Origin: Streptomyces albus subsp. albus
Lineage (GTDB): Bacteria > Actinomycetota > Actinomycetes > Streptomycetales > Streptomycetaceae
DNA length: 64,000 nt
Direction of reading: 5' to 3'
NCBI RefSeq assembly: GCF_000725885.1
Contig: NZ_JODR01000001.1
Coordinates: 124,001 to 188,000, forward strand
Part shown: positions 43,017 through 53,865 of the stretch, piece by piece
Layout: the number at the start of each line of letters is the position of its first letter
How positions within the stretch are numbered: position 1 is the stretch's first letter
Program-made: the position numbers and the translations under genes
Notes under the pieces: generated by a model
Databases searched by the model: none
Seen by the model: the letters and a program-made list of their open reading frames with translations, nothing else
What the model was told of the DNA's origin: nothing

Positions 43017-44825
43017 TCAGGACTGTCGCTTCGGCTTCCGCCGTCGCCCGCCCCGGCGGGCGGCGGCCGGCGCCGCGGGAACGGCGGGCTCCCCAGGAGC
43101 CGGAGGCCCCGCGGGAGCGGCGGCCCCGACGGCCGGCCGGGAGCGGTCGGCCGAGACCACGAGCGCCGCGAGCAGGGTGGTCACCGGCACGGACGCCACC
43201 AGCCCGATGGACCCGACGAGGGTCCGGATGATCTCCTCGGCCACCACCTCGCTGGTGGCCACCATCGTCACATCGCTCCGCGCGATGGAGAACAGCAGCA
43301 GCAGCGGCAGCGCCGCCCCCGCGTACGCCAGCACCAGGGTGTTGACCACGGACGCGATGTGGTCGCGCCCGATCCGCATCGCGGACCGGTAGATCTTGAC
43401 CCAGCTCGCCCCCGGATCGGCCTCCCTCAGCTCCCACACGGCGGACGTCTGGGTGACCGTCACGTCGTCCAGCACCCCGAGCGAGCCGATCAGCACCCCG
43501 GCCAGCAGCAGACCGCGGATCTCGATTCCGGGGTAGAGGCCGTGCACCAGCCCCGTCTGGTCGTCGGTGTTGCCCGTCAGCTGGGCCCAGTCGATGAACA
43601 GCGAACCCAGCAGCCCGATCAGCAGCAGGGACACCAGCGTCCCCAGTACCGCCACCGACGTTCGCGCGGACAGACCGTGGCACAGATACAGCGTGGCCAG
43701 CATGATGGCGCTGCCCCCGACCACGGCGACCACCAGCGGATTGGAGCCCTGGAGTATCGCCGGCAGGATGAACAGCGTCAGCACCGCGAAACTGATGACG
43801 AGCCCCGCCAGCGCCAGCACGCCGCGCAACCGCCCGATCGCCACCACCACCACGGCGAACACGGCGGCGAGCAGCACCATCGGCACATCACGGTTGGTGT
43901 CGATGACGCTGTACTGGAGCTCACGCGGCGCCTTCTCGGAGTACGCGACGACGACCTTCTGCCCCGCCTCGTAGCTGCGGGTGGCATCAGGCGGCACGAC
44001 CTCGGTGAAGGTGCGGCCCGCGTCCTTGCCCTCGGTGATCTCCACCGTCGCCTTGCGGCACGGCCCGTGCGCCCCCGAGCCCTCCCCCGGCGCGGCGCCC
44101 TGCTGCTGGGTGCCGCCGCCCGAACCGGCAGGCGGCTGGCGCACGTTGACGTCCTCGCAGTCGACCTCGACCAGCTTGGTGATCCGGGCGCCGAAGGTCG
44201 GCCGGTCGAAGCCCAGCCCCGAGTGGTCGTGCTGATGTCCGGGCGCACCGCCGGGCCACAGCACCACGAGTCCGGTCAGCACCGCCACCGCGAACGGCAC
44301 CAGCACGGCGGCGATGACCTTCCGCAGATGCCGCGAGACGGGCGCGGCGGGCCCGTGACTGTGGCCGTGGCCGTGGCCGTGGCTGTGGCCGTGACCGGCT
44401 CCGTGGCCGTGACCGGTTCCGTGGCCGTGACCGGTTCCGTGGCCGGGCGCGTGCGCCTGCCCGTGTCCGGGACCGTTTCCGTGCCCCTGGCCATGTCCGG
44501 CTCCGTGGCCGTGGCCGGGCGCGTGCGTTTGTCCGTGGCCCGGCCCCTGGCCCTGTGCCTGGTCGTGCCGCCCCTGGTCCCGTGCCCGGTCGTGGACATG
44601 GCCCTGCTCCTGCTCGTGGACATGGCCCTGCGCCCGGGCGGGCCTGCGGCCGGGCCCGGGGACCTGGCCCGGCCCCGGCTGCGGGTACGGGCCGGCTCCC
44701 GGGCCACCGCCCCGGCCCGGGGGAGGGCCCGGCGGTCCGTACGAGGGGCCCGGCGGGCCGTACGAAGGGCCGGGCGGAGGGCCGTCGGGGCGCGTCGGTC
44801 GGTCCGGCGAGTGCGAAGGGGTCAC
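43017..44825 (-). CDS. YibE/F-family membrane protein with a His/Gly-rich N-terminus
   Basis: About 602 residues from GTG 44825. Residues 1-165 are Pro/Gly/His-rich, with long runs of GHGHGHG, GTGHGHG and GHSHG repeats carrying dozens of histidines; they probably bind metal. The first membrane helix (IAAVLVPFAVAVLTGLVVLW, about residue 170) precedes an extracytoplasmic domain, then about seven helices with the YibE/F signature (SLGVLDDVTVTQTSAVWELR). The longer frame to 44903 would overlap the thiC riboswitch, so GTG 44825 is preferred; no ribosome site is visible. The transported or bound metal is unknown. Confidence 0.82.
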   Translation of the reverse strand: MTPSHSPDRPTRPDGPPPGPSYGPPGPSYGPPGPPPGRGGGPGAGPYPQPGPGQVPGPGRRPARAQGHVHEQEQGHVHDRARDQGRHDQAQGQGPGHGQTHAPGHGHGAGHGQGHGNGPGHGQAHAPGHGTGHGHGTGHGHGAGHGHSHGHGHGHSHGPAAPVSRHLRKVIAAVLVPFAVAVLTGLVVLWPGGAPGHQHDHSGLGFDRPTFGARITKLVEVDCEDVNVRQPPAGSGGGTQQQGAAPGEGSGAHGPCRKATVEITEGKDAGRTFTEVVPPDATRSYEAGQKVVVAYSEKAPRELQYSVIDTNRDVPMVLLAAVFAVVVVAIGRLRGVLALAGLVISFAVLTLFILPAILQGSNPLVVAVVGGSAIMLATLYLCHGLSARTSVAVLGTLVSLLLIGLLGSLFIDWAQLTGNTDDQTGLVHGLYPGIEIRGLLLAGVLIGSLGVLDDVTVTQTSAVWELREADPGASWVKIYRSAMRIGRDHIASVVNTLVLAYAGAALPLLLLFSIARSDVTMVATSEVVAEEIIRTLVGSIGLVASVPVTTLLAALVVSADRSRPAVGAAAPAGPPAPGEPAVPAAPAAARRGGRRRKPKRQS

Positions 44826-44908
44826 CGACCGATCATCGCAAGAACGGCCATGCGGGGTGTTCAGTCCGGGCGGTGTGCCGTTAGCGTAGAGGCGCCTTTG
44901 CACATCGC

Positions 44909-46806
<1,898 letters not shown>

Positions 46807-46820
46807 CCCCGGCAGCCGCC

Positions 46821-46859
46821 GTGTGGCCGCCCGCCCTGCCCCTGGGCGGGCGGCCACAC
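46821..46859 (+). terminator. 16-bp perfect hairpin terminator of thiC
   Basis: GTGTGGCCGCCCGCCC (46821-46836) is exactly complementary to 46844-46859 with a 7-nt loop, 14 bp past the thiC stop. Confidence 0.85.
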
Positions 46860-47068
46860 AGGTGAGGGCGGTTCGCAGCTCCCCCCTCGTGCCACGAACC
46901 GCCCGGCTCTACGCGCGAAGCTGCGCGCGGGAACACAAGAGTAGTTGACTGAGCGTCAGTGTCCAATCACCTATCGATATAGGCGCATCGAGAGATTTAC
47001 TCGGTTCGACACGTAGGGTGACCGAAGCGGAGGGTTTGACCCCAGCCACCACGGGCCAGACCTCCTGC

Positions 47069-47572
47069 ATGTTCGTGGAACGTCCCGTGCTCAAACGGAC
47101 CGCGCGCGCCGTACTCCTCGCCCCCTCCGACGGCCCGGGCCCCGGGGAACTGATCCTCATCAAACGCACCAAACCCGGACGCGAACCGTACTGGATCACC
47201 CCCGGCGGCGGCGTCGAACCCGGCGTCGACCGCACCGTCGTCGACGCGCTGCACCGCGAGGTCGCCGAGGAACTCGGCGCCCGGATCACCGACGTCGTCC
47301 CGGCCTTCGTGGACACGGTCAGTGACCCCGAAGAAACACCGGGCGGCGTGAAAGTGCAGCATTTCTTCGCCTGCCGGCTCGTCTCCATGGACCCGAGCCT
47401 CCGTCACGGACCCGAAGTCGAGGCCCCCTGCGGCGAGTACGAGATCGTCCGGCTCCCCTTCACGCCCGCGGGCGTGACCTCCGTCGGACTCGTCCCGGCG
47501 ACCCTGCGCTCCTATCTGGCCGCCAACATCGAGGGCGTGCACGCCCTCCTCGCGCCCGATCTGGGGCGGTGA
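47069..47572 (+). CDS. NUDIX hydrolase
   Basis: Nucleotide-diphosphate-type hydrolase, 167 residues from ATG 47069 (in-frame GTG 47018 would add 17 residues; neither has a good ribosome site). The NUDIX box GGGVEPGVDRTVVDALHREV continues AEELGA, so the REVAEELGA metal helix is intact, but the spacer before it is two residues longer than the classical box and the usual early Glu is replaced. The upstream AT-rich DNA holds TTGACT (46945-46950) and a short inverted repeat CCTAT/ATAGG (46970-46983). Substrate unknown. Confidence 0.85.
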   Translation: MFVERPVLKRTARAVLLAPSDGPGPGELILIKRTKPGREPYWITPGGGVEPGVDRTVVDALHREVAEELGARITDVVPAFVDTVSDPEETPGGVKVQHFFACRLVSMDPSLRHGPEVEAPCGEYEIVRLPFTPAGVTSVGLVPATLRSYLAANIEGVHALLAPDLGR

Positions 47573-47792
47573 CACACAGGACCGCCCCCGCGCCCCTCCC
47601 GGCCCCTCGGTCCGTTCAGGCGCTGGGGCCCTCGGTTCCCTGCCAGCCCCTTCGGCGCCCTCAGCCCTTCAGTTCCCTTCAGCCCTTCAGTTCCTTCCGC
47701 CCTTCGCCTGAAGGGCCGCGGGCGGCTGCCGCGCTGCCGTCTCCCATCGGCCTGCCGCCCTGCTGCCCTGCCCTGCCCTGCCGCCCGAATTT

Positions 47793-49748
47793 TCAGCCGA
47801 ACCAGCCCTGGAACGCCCGGTCCGCACGCTCGCTCTCCATCTCGGCGCCCCTCCGCTGTGCCTCGGCCAGCGCCCGTTCGGCCTCCCTGCGCCAGGCGGA
47901 GACGTGCCGCGAATAGACGTCCTCGTCCCCGTCCTCGCCGCTCTCGCCGCCCTCGACGGCACCGCCCCGCGCCGTGATGGCGGCGGAGACCGCCGATGCC
48001 GCGCTCGGCCTCGTGGGCCGCGACGGCGCGGCATGCCGCCCGCGCGAGACCCGCGCCGGCACCGGCGCCACCTCGTGCGACGGCACGGCCCGGGGAGACG
48101 GGACCGGCGCCCGGTGCGCCTCCTGGGGCAGCCCCGCGCCTGGCGCTCCTCCTGTTGCCGGCGGGCCCGGTTCGGCGGGGGAGGGAGCGGAAGGACCGGC
48201 GCCGTCGGCCGGGGCGTGGGGCGGGTACGCCGGCAGGGGCGGCACCGTGGGGGGCGGTCCCGCGGCCGTGACCGCCGCGTCGGAGTCCGCGCCATGGGAC
48301 CCGGCGCCTCCGGCCGCGGCCCCCGACCCGCCCAGGGGCCAGCCGGGCGCCGGCAGCCAGCCCGGCGCGGGGACGCCCGGCACCCGACCGCCCGGCACCG
48401 CCGCGTCCGCGCTCGGCGGAGCGCCCGCGGTGTCCGGGGCGTTCCCCACCGGCTGGGTGTTCGCCATCGGCGGGGTGTTCGCCTGGGCGGAGTGGTCCGT
48501 GGTGGCGGCCGGTGCGGGTGGGTTGCCCGTGGCGGAGGGGTTCCCCGCATCACTGCCCGGGCCCGGCAGGGTGCCTGCGACCGACGGAACCCGACCACCG
48601 TTCAGACCACCGTCCGGACCGCCCTTCGGCGGGACCTCCGCGGCCGACGCGGCGTCCCGGGCCGGACGGCCTCCCGTGGCCGGGGCGGGGTGCGTTCCCG
48701 GGGAGGCGTCCGTGGCCGGCGAGCCTCCCAGCACTGGCGGGGCCCCAGTGACCGGAGCGGCTGCCGGAGACCCGCCCGCCGCCGTTTCGGGGCCCGCCAC
48801 CGACGCGGTGTCCGCCACCGATGCGGAGTCCGTCGTCGGCCCGGTGTCGCGCGTCGGCGCGGAGTCCGTCCCCGGCGCGGAGTCCGTCGTCAGGGCGGAG
48901 CCGGCGGCCTGCGCGGAGCCGGCGGCCCGTGCTGCGTCAGCAACCGGAGTGGGGACCGCCCGCGCGGGGGCCGCCGGGCCGGGGGTCGCCGGTGTGGTCG
49001 TCGTCGGGGTGGTGCGGGTCGGTTCCGACTCGTTCGCGGCGCGCGCCTTGCGTGCCTCACGGGCGTCGCGGGCCGCGCCGAAGAAGTCGCCGCCCTTGCG
49101 CTTGTAGTCGTCGGTGCCCCAGTCCCGCGCGGAGCGGCGGGGTGCCTTCTGAAGGTGCGGTATGTGCTTGGCGCAGTGGATGTACGCCTCCTCCACGTCG
49201 ATGCGCACCCACAGCACGGCCCGTCGCCCCGGCACCGGGTCCTCGGGCAGGTCGGGGACCCAGGGGCGCAGTTCGGCGTCGTCCAGTACTTCGGCGCGGC
49301 CGTTGATGTGCAGCCCGATGCGGGCGCGGAGGAAGTCGATGAGGATGAGCCCGGCGTGCGGGTTCTCCTGGATGTTGCCGAGGCTGGCGTGGACGCCGTT
49401 GCCGCGGTACTCGGGGAAGACGAGCGTCCTCTCGTCGAGTACCCGCAGGAAGCCGGGCGGGCCGGCCCGGAAGCTGTTGTCGCACTCGCCGTTGCGGTCG
49501 GCCGTGGCGAGGAAGAACATCTCCTGCCGGCCCACGAAGTCCCGCATGCGCGCGTTGAGGTGGTCGAGCACCTGGTCGTCGTAGAAGCGGTTGGCGCGGT
49601 TCTGGGACCCGATGCGCTCCTGGAGGGCGTGTTCGCCGTCGCTGCCGGGGCGTCTTCTGGGCGGCGGCGGCCCGTAGCGGGCGTGTCCCGCGTGCCCGGT
49701 GGGTCCGTCCCCGTCGCCGTGTCCGTTCGCCTCACTCACCGCCGACAT
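47793..49748 (-). CDS. PPOX-fold (pyridoxamine-phosphate-oxidase-like) protein with a long disordered tail
   Basis: Residues about 35-220 form a flavin-type split-barrel domain: IGSQNRANRFYDDQVLDHLN, FVGRQEMFFLATADRNGECD, GPPGFLRVLDERTLVFPEY and GNGVHASLGNIQENPHAGL. These proteins bind FMN/F420 or reduce small substrates. Residues about 230-590 are Ala/Pro/Thr/Gly low complexity with TDSAPGTDSAPT-like repeats, and the last 60 residues are charged helix (WRREAERALAEAQRRGAEME). GGAAAGGG precedes ATG 49748. Such a tail is very unusual for the family. It follows the globin-reductase gene by 53 bp, suggesting co-expression in redox or NO stress. Confidence 0.83.
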   Translation of the reverse strand: MSAVSEANGHGDGDGPTGHAGHARYGPPPPRRRPGSDGEHALQERIGSQNRANRFYDDQVLDHLNARMRDFVGRQEMFFLATADRNGECDNSFRAGPPGFLRVLDERTLVFPEYRGNGVHASLGNIQENPHAGLILIDFLRARIGLHINGRAEVLDDAELRPWVPDLPEDPVPGRRAVLWVRIDVEEAYIHCAKHIPHLQKAPRRSARDWGTDDYKRKGGDFFGAARDAREARKARAANESEPTRTTPTTTTPATPGPAAPARAVPTPVADAARAAGSAQAAGSALTTDSAPGTDSAPTRDTGPTTDSASVADTASVAGPETAAGGSPAAAPVTGAPPVLGGSPATDASPGTHPAPATGGRPARDAASAAEVPPKGGPDGGLNGGRVPSVAGTLPGPGSDAGNPSATGNPPAPAATTDHSAQANTPPMANTQPVGNAPDTAGAPPSADAAVPGGRVPGVPAPGWLPAPGWPLGGSGAAAGGAGSHGADSDAAVTAAGPPPTVPPLPAYPPHAPADGAGPSAPSPAEPGPPATGGAPGAGLPQEAHRAPVPSPRAVPSHEVAPVPARVSRGRHAAPSRPTRPSAASAVSAAITARGGAVEGGESGEDGDEDVYSRHVSAWRREAERALAEAQRRGAEMESERADRAFQGWFG

Positions 49749-49801
49749 TCGTCCCTTTCTTCGAACCGGTCGTCCCGCGCCGTGCCGGAGCACCCCATCA
49801 C

Positions 49802-51322
49802 TCAGGCCCCCTGTGCGACCAGTTCGTCGAGCGAATCGTGGCGTATGCGGTGGGTGGGGATGCCGAGTCCGACGAGTGTCTCGACCGCGATCCGGATCAT
49901 TCCTGGCGGACCGGACAGGTACCCGTCGTAGGCGGACCAGGGCCCGTATCTGCGGACCGCGTCGGGGAGTTCACCGGCGAGCGCGTCGGGCGCGTCGGGG
50001 GTGCGGCCGGCGGCGACGACAGGGCGTACGGACAGCCAGTCGTAGCGGTCCTGGAGCCGCAGCATGGTGTCCAGGTCGTAGAGGTCGTGGTCGGTACGGG
50101 CGCCGTAGAAGACCTCCACGGGGCGGGGCCTACCCCGCCCGGCCACGTCCTCGACCAGGGCCTTGATGGGGGCGATGCCGGTGCCGCCGCCCAGGCACAG
50201 CAGTCCGCTGTCGGCGCTGTGGTCGACGGTCATCGAACCGGCGGGCGGCCCGAGCCGCAGCACGTCGCCGGGGCGGGCACGCTGCACGAGGGCGGTGGAG
50301 ACCCAGCCGGCGGGAACGGCCTTGACGTGGAAGGTCAGCAGCCCGTCGGAGCGGGGCGCGGACGCGAACGAGTAGTGCCGCCACACGCGCGGCCACCAGG
50401 GGGTCTCCAGGCTGGTGTACTGGCCGGCGCGGAAGGGGTAGGGCTGGTCGGGACGGACGGTGATGACAGCGATGTCGGCGGTGCGGCGCTCGTGGGAGAC
50501 GATCTCCGCGTCCCACCAGGGCGGCGAGTGGCGCTCGGCCTCGGCCGCGGCGTCGATCATCGTCTGGGAGATCGCGGTGTAGGCACGCACCCACGCCGCC
50601 TCGGTGCGCGGGCCCCAGGTGCGGGGCGTGTAGCGGGCGAGCGCCGCCATCAGGCATTCGCCGACGGCCGGGTAGTGGGTGGGCAGGGTGCCGTACTTGC
50701 GGTGGCCCCGGCCGAGGCCGGAGAGGTAGTCGCCGAGGAGTTTGCCGTCGTCGTAGAGGCGTACGGCCGTCAGCAGTGCGCGGAAGAGCCGGTCGCGCTG
50801 GCCGTCCATGGCGGCGGGGAACATCTCGCGCAGGTGCGGGTACTGGACGAAGAGCAGGGCGTAGAAGTACGCGGTCGCGGCGTCGGAGGAACGTTCCAGC
50901 TCCGCCATGCTGGCCCGGATCAGGTCCGCGTCCCCCAGCTCGGTGCCCTCGGCAGGAACGATTCCGCCGGTCTCGGCGGGGGCGCCGCCCGTACCGGCTC
51001 CCGCAACGGCTCCCGCGCCGCCCCCCGTTCCGCCGGGGCCGGCCCATCGGGCGTCAGCCGTACCGCCGTCGCCCCGCCCACCACCCGGAGCACCGGCCAC
51101 CGGGCGCAAGCCGCGCACGGCGCGCAACCTGCTGAGGGCGGGGGTGCCGGCCGCCGCGGGCGCGCCCGCCGTCTTCGGCGTCGCGCCGGGGGGCTGTCCG
51201 GTGGTTCCGTCATCTGCCGGAGCGGGGCGCTCCGCGGGTGCCGCATCGGACGCCGGGGTGAACCACCCCCGTCCGCCGTTGCCACCGGCGGACGCTCCGT
51301 CGCTGCCCGACATGGTGGTCAT
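49802..51322 (-). CDS. Globin-FAD reductase (flavohemoglobin-like protein)
   Basis: A 506-residue protein. Residues 1-120 are Gly/Ala/Pro-rich. Residues about 125-265 are a globin, with LLFVQYPHLREMFPAAMDG and the proximal histidine in GRGHRKYG (about 207). Residues about 285-385 bind FAD (WRHYSFASAP, about 316) and about 390-505 bind NAD(P)H (CLGGGTGIAPI, about 379, and YLSGPPGMIRIA). This is the Hmp layout: NO dioxygenase activity using NAD(P)H is expected. ATG 51322 is favoured over GTG 51340. Probably co-expressed with the PPOX-fold gene. Confidence 0.88.
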   Translation of the reverse strand: MTTMSGSDGASAGGNGGRGWFTPASDAAPAERPAPADDGTTGQPPGATPKTAGAPAAAGTPALSRLRAVRGLRPVAGAPGGGRGDGGTADARWAGPGGTGGGAGAVAGAGTGGAPAETGGIVPAEGTELGDADLIRASMAELERSSDAATAYFYALLFVQYPHLREMFPAAMDGQRDRLFRALLTAVRLYDDGKLLGDYLSGLGRGHRKYGTLPTHYPAVGECLMAALARYTPRTWGPRTEAAWVRAYTAISQTMIDAAAEAERHSPPWWDAEIVSHERRTADIAVITVRPDQPYPFRAGQYTSLETPWWPRVWRHYSFASAPRSDGLLTFHVKAVPAGWVSTALVQRARPGDVLRLGPPAGSMTVDHSADSGLLCLGGGTGIAPIKALVEDVAGRGRPRPVEVFYGARTDHDLYDLDTMLRLQDRYDWLSVRPVVAAGRTPDAPDALAGELPDAVRRYGPWSAYDGYLSGPPGMIRIAVETLVGLGIPTHRIRHDSLDELVAQGA

Positions 51323-51542
51323 GCTCGCCTCGCCTCGCACATCCTCCGGACGTCACATGTGCCGTCCGTGTTCCGAAAGTTTCGGCAATCCGCTCCCTGT
51401 GAACATCGTGCGGGGAACGCGCGGAAACCGTCGCCGTCCTCAAACACGATGCGGGAGGGACCCGACCATACCGTGAAGGCATCACTCCACAACCCCCGTT
51501 CGCGGTTCCGCCGAATTCCGTGATTCGGAACACCGCGGCGAA

Positions 51543-52253
51543 TTACCGCGGCCGGGATACGAGTCCGTACGCCTCACGCAGATCGCGGCCGTTGTAGTGG
51601 TGGGAGGCTAGAGAGCGCACGTGGTGGTCGGCGTTGACGGCGACCGAGACGGGTACGGTGGCGAACAGCGCGGCGTCCGACATGGAGTCGCCGTAGGCGA
51701 CGCAGTCCTGGGCGTGTACCCCGAATTCGGCACAGAGTTGCCCCGCGATCTTCACCTTGGAGCCCGGCGAGAGAATCCCGGAAGGGTCGAGGGGACGCAA
51801 CGGATACTTCGTACCTCCGTTCGGCATTGCACGCGGAACCTCCGGCCAGTGAGAACCGTGCGTAGCGTCGGCCCCCCACTCCTGTAGTCGCCGCACAAAA
51901 AAATCCGGCGAGAGCGAAATCACCGCGCAGTGCTCGCCGTCGGCCCTGATCCTGGCCCAGACCTCGCGAATACCCGCCAGCCAGGGCGCACCGTCGAACG
52001 CGGCGTGCACGATCTCGTCGGTCAGCTCCGTCCACAGCGCGCAGGCCCGCGCGGCGAACTGCGGCGGCGTCAGCCCGCCTGCCGCGAAGGCCGCTTCGAG
52101 CTGCCGGATCTCCCGCTCGACGCCCAACTGCTGGGAGATCTCCACCGCCGCCGCCGAACCGTACAGGAGGGTGCCGTCGAGATCGAAGAGGTGCAGCCTG
52201 GGGCGGCGCCGCCCCGGCACGGGTCGCGTCCTCGTCCGCTGAGCCGGGTCCAT
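51543..52253 (-). CDS. HAD-superfamily phosphatase (SerB-like)
   Basis: Phosphatase of 236 residues. HAD motif I is HLFDLDGTLLYGS (about residues 22-34), motif II VISLSPDFFVRRL (about 113), motif III lysine in KVKIAGQLC and motif IV DCVAYGDSMSDAALF (about 186). This is the SerB/phosphoserine-phosphatase-like group. The stretch 51730-51960 has unusually AT-rich codons, including an A7 run at 51897-51903, unlike its neighbours, which hints at transfer or relaxed codon selection. ATG 52253 has no strong ribosome site. Confidence 0.85.
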   Translation of the reverse strand: MDPAQRTRTRPVPGRRRPRLHLFDLDGTLLYGSAAAVEISQQLGVEREIRQLEAAFAAGGLTPPQFAARACALWTELTDEIVHAAFDGAPWLAGIREVWARIRADGEHCAVISLSPDFFVRRLQEWGADATHGSHWPEVPRAMPNGGTKYPLRPLDPSGILSPGSKVKIAGQLCAEFGVHAQDCVAYGDSMSDAALFATVPVSVAVNADHHVRSLASHHYNGRDLREAYGLVSRPR

Positions 52254-52345
52254 GCGCCGATCGTACGAGGAACACCGGCGGCCCGACGAGGGAGTGCCCC
52301 CCGGGGTGGAGCCCCCGGGGTGGAGCCCCCCGGGGGCGGCGGGTC

Positions 52346-53698
52346 TCAGACGTTGCCGGTCCCGGCCGAGGAGCACGCGGCACTGCTCTGCACCGACGAC
52401 ACCGGGGACACCGACGACGCCGGGGACACCGACGACGCAGGGGAGAGCGACGGTGCCGGGGACGCCGAGCCCGCGCGGACCGGGGAGCCCTCGTGCGCCC
52501 GGGCCGTCCCCGTCGGCCGGCGCCGCTCCAGCAGGGCGGAGGCCGCCGCCAGGACGAGGGCGCCGACGGTGAGCGCGGCGCCCACCGGATTGGGCGAGGT
52601 GGGGCCGAACCCGGCGTCGAGGACCAGCCCGCCGAGCCAGGCGGCCAGCGCGTTGCCGAGATTGAAGGCGCCGATGTTCATGGCCGAGGCCAGGGTGGGC
52701 GCCTCAGCCGTCTGGTCCAGCACCCGCTTCTGCAGGGGCGGTACGGTCGCGAACCCGAAGGCGCCGATCAGGGCCAGGGTGACGGCTGCGGCGACCTTGT
52801 CGTGCGCGGTGAGGGTGAAGACCGCCAGCGCCACGGCGAGCGCGATCAGCGCGGTGAAGAGCAGCGGCAGCAGGGCCCGGTCCGCGAAGCGTCCGCCGGC
52901 CAGGTTCCCGGCGACCATGCCGACGCCGAAGAGGACCAGCAGCCAGGTCACGGAGCTGTCGGCGTATCCGGCGGCCTGCGTCATCATCGGCGCGATGTAG
53001 GTGAGGGCGGCGAACACGCCGCCGAAGCCGAGGACGGTCATCCCCATCGCGAGCAGCACCTGCACGTTGCGGAAGGCGGCGAGTTCGCTGCGGATCCGGG
53101 ACCCGGTCCCCTGCCCGGCGCCCCGCGCCGGGCCGGAGCCGGCCTCGGGCGCTACCTGCTGGGGCACCAGCGCGGCGACTCCGGCCAGCCCGAGGACCCC
53201 GAGGGCGGCCACCGCCGCGAAGGTGACCCGCCAGCCGGCCTGCTGTCCCAGCAGGGTGCCGAGGGGTACGCCGACCACGTTGGCGACGGTGAGCCCCGTG
53301 AACATCAGGGAGATGGCGGCGGCCTTGCGGTGCGGGGCCACGAGGCCGGCCGCGACGATCGAGCCGATGCCGAAGAAGGCGCCGTGCGCGAGGGAGGCCA
53401 CCACCCGGCCCGCGAGCATCACGCCGAAGACGGGCGCGACCGCGGAGATCAGATTGCCGAGGACGAACAGCCCCATCAGAAGCATCAGCATCCGCTTGTG
53501 CGGGATGCGGGTGCCGAGGATCGCGAAGACGGGGGCGCCGAGCAGGACCCCCACCGCGTAGCCGGAGGCCAAATAGCCGGCGGTGGGGACGGAGACGCCG
53601 AAGTCGGCGGCGACCTCGGGCAGCAAACCCATGATCACGAACTCGGTCGTCCCGATACCGAAGGCACCGACGGCGAGTGCCAGCAGGGCGAGAGGCAT
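52346..53698 (-). CDS. MFS efflux transporter (DHA1, AraJ/Cmx type)
   Basis: Twelve-helix exporter of 450 residues. GAFGIGTTEFVIMGLLPEVA near the N-terminus is the hallmark of the AraJ/chloramphenicol-resistance group; GTRIPHKRMLML is the loop 2-3 motif. The C-terminal 45 residues consist of SPASSV-like repeats (15-bp DNA units), an odd appendix. GGAAGG precedes ATG 53698. A MarR gene is divergent with a shared palindromic operator, so the pump is probably induced by a MarR ligand. Confidence 0.88.
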   Translation of the reverse strand: MPLALLALAVGAFGIGTTEFVIMGLLPEVAADFGVSVPTAGYLASGYAVGVLLGAPVFAILGTRIPHKRMLMLLMGLFVLGNLISAVAPVFGVMLAGRVVASLAHGAFFGIGSIVAAGLVAPHRKAAAISLMFTGLTVANVVGVPLGTLLGQQAGWRVTFAAVAALGVLGLAGVAALVPQQVAPEAGSGPARGAGQGTGSRIRSELAAFRNVQVLLAMGMTVLGFGGVFAALTYIAPMMTQAAGYADSSVTWLLVLFGVGMVAGNLAGGRFADRALLPLLFTALIALAVALAVFTLTAHDKVAAAVTLALIGAFGFATVPPLQKRVLDQTAEAPTLASAMNIGAFNLGNALAAWLGGLVLDAGFGPTSPNPVGAALTVGALVLAAASALLERRRPTGTARAHEGSPVRAGSASPAPSLSPASSVSPASSVSPVSSVQSSAACSSAGTGNV

Positions 53699-53733
53699 GA
53701 GCGGGCCTTCCCACAGTAGATGCGTATAACGTT

Positions 53734-53767
53734 TAGCAGCGTGCACATTAATTGCACACGCCTGCTA
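53734..53767. promoter_or_regulatory. Nested palindromic MarR operator
   Basis: TAGCAG (53734-53739) pairs with CTGCTA (53762-53767) and the inner GTGCA (53741-53745) with TGCAC (53753-53757), around an AT-rich centre. It lies 36 bp before the MFS start, in the gap with the divergent MarR gene. This fits an operator where MarR represses both genes. Confidence 0.7.
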
Positions 53768-53865
53768 TTTGCAAGCGCGGGTATACCGTCGAATGGCCTA
53801 CTCTTGGTGGGGAGCCCCGTGGACGAGCGAACGAGGCAGCTCGTCGACGACGGAAGGAGCCCCCG

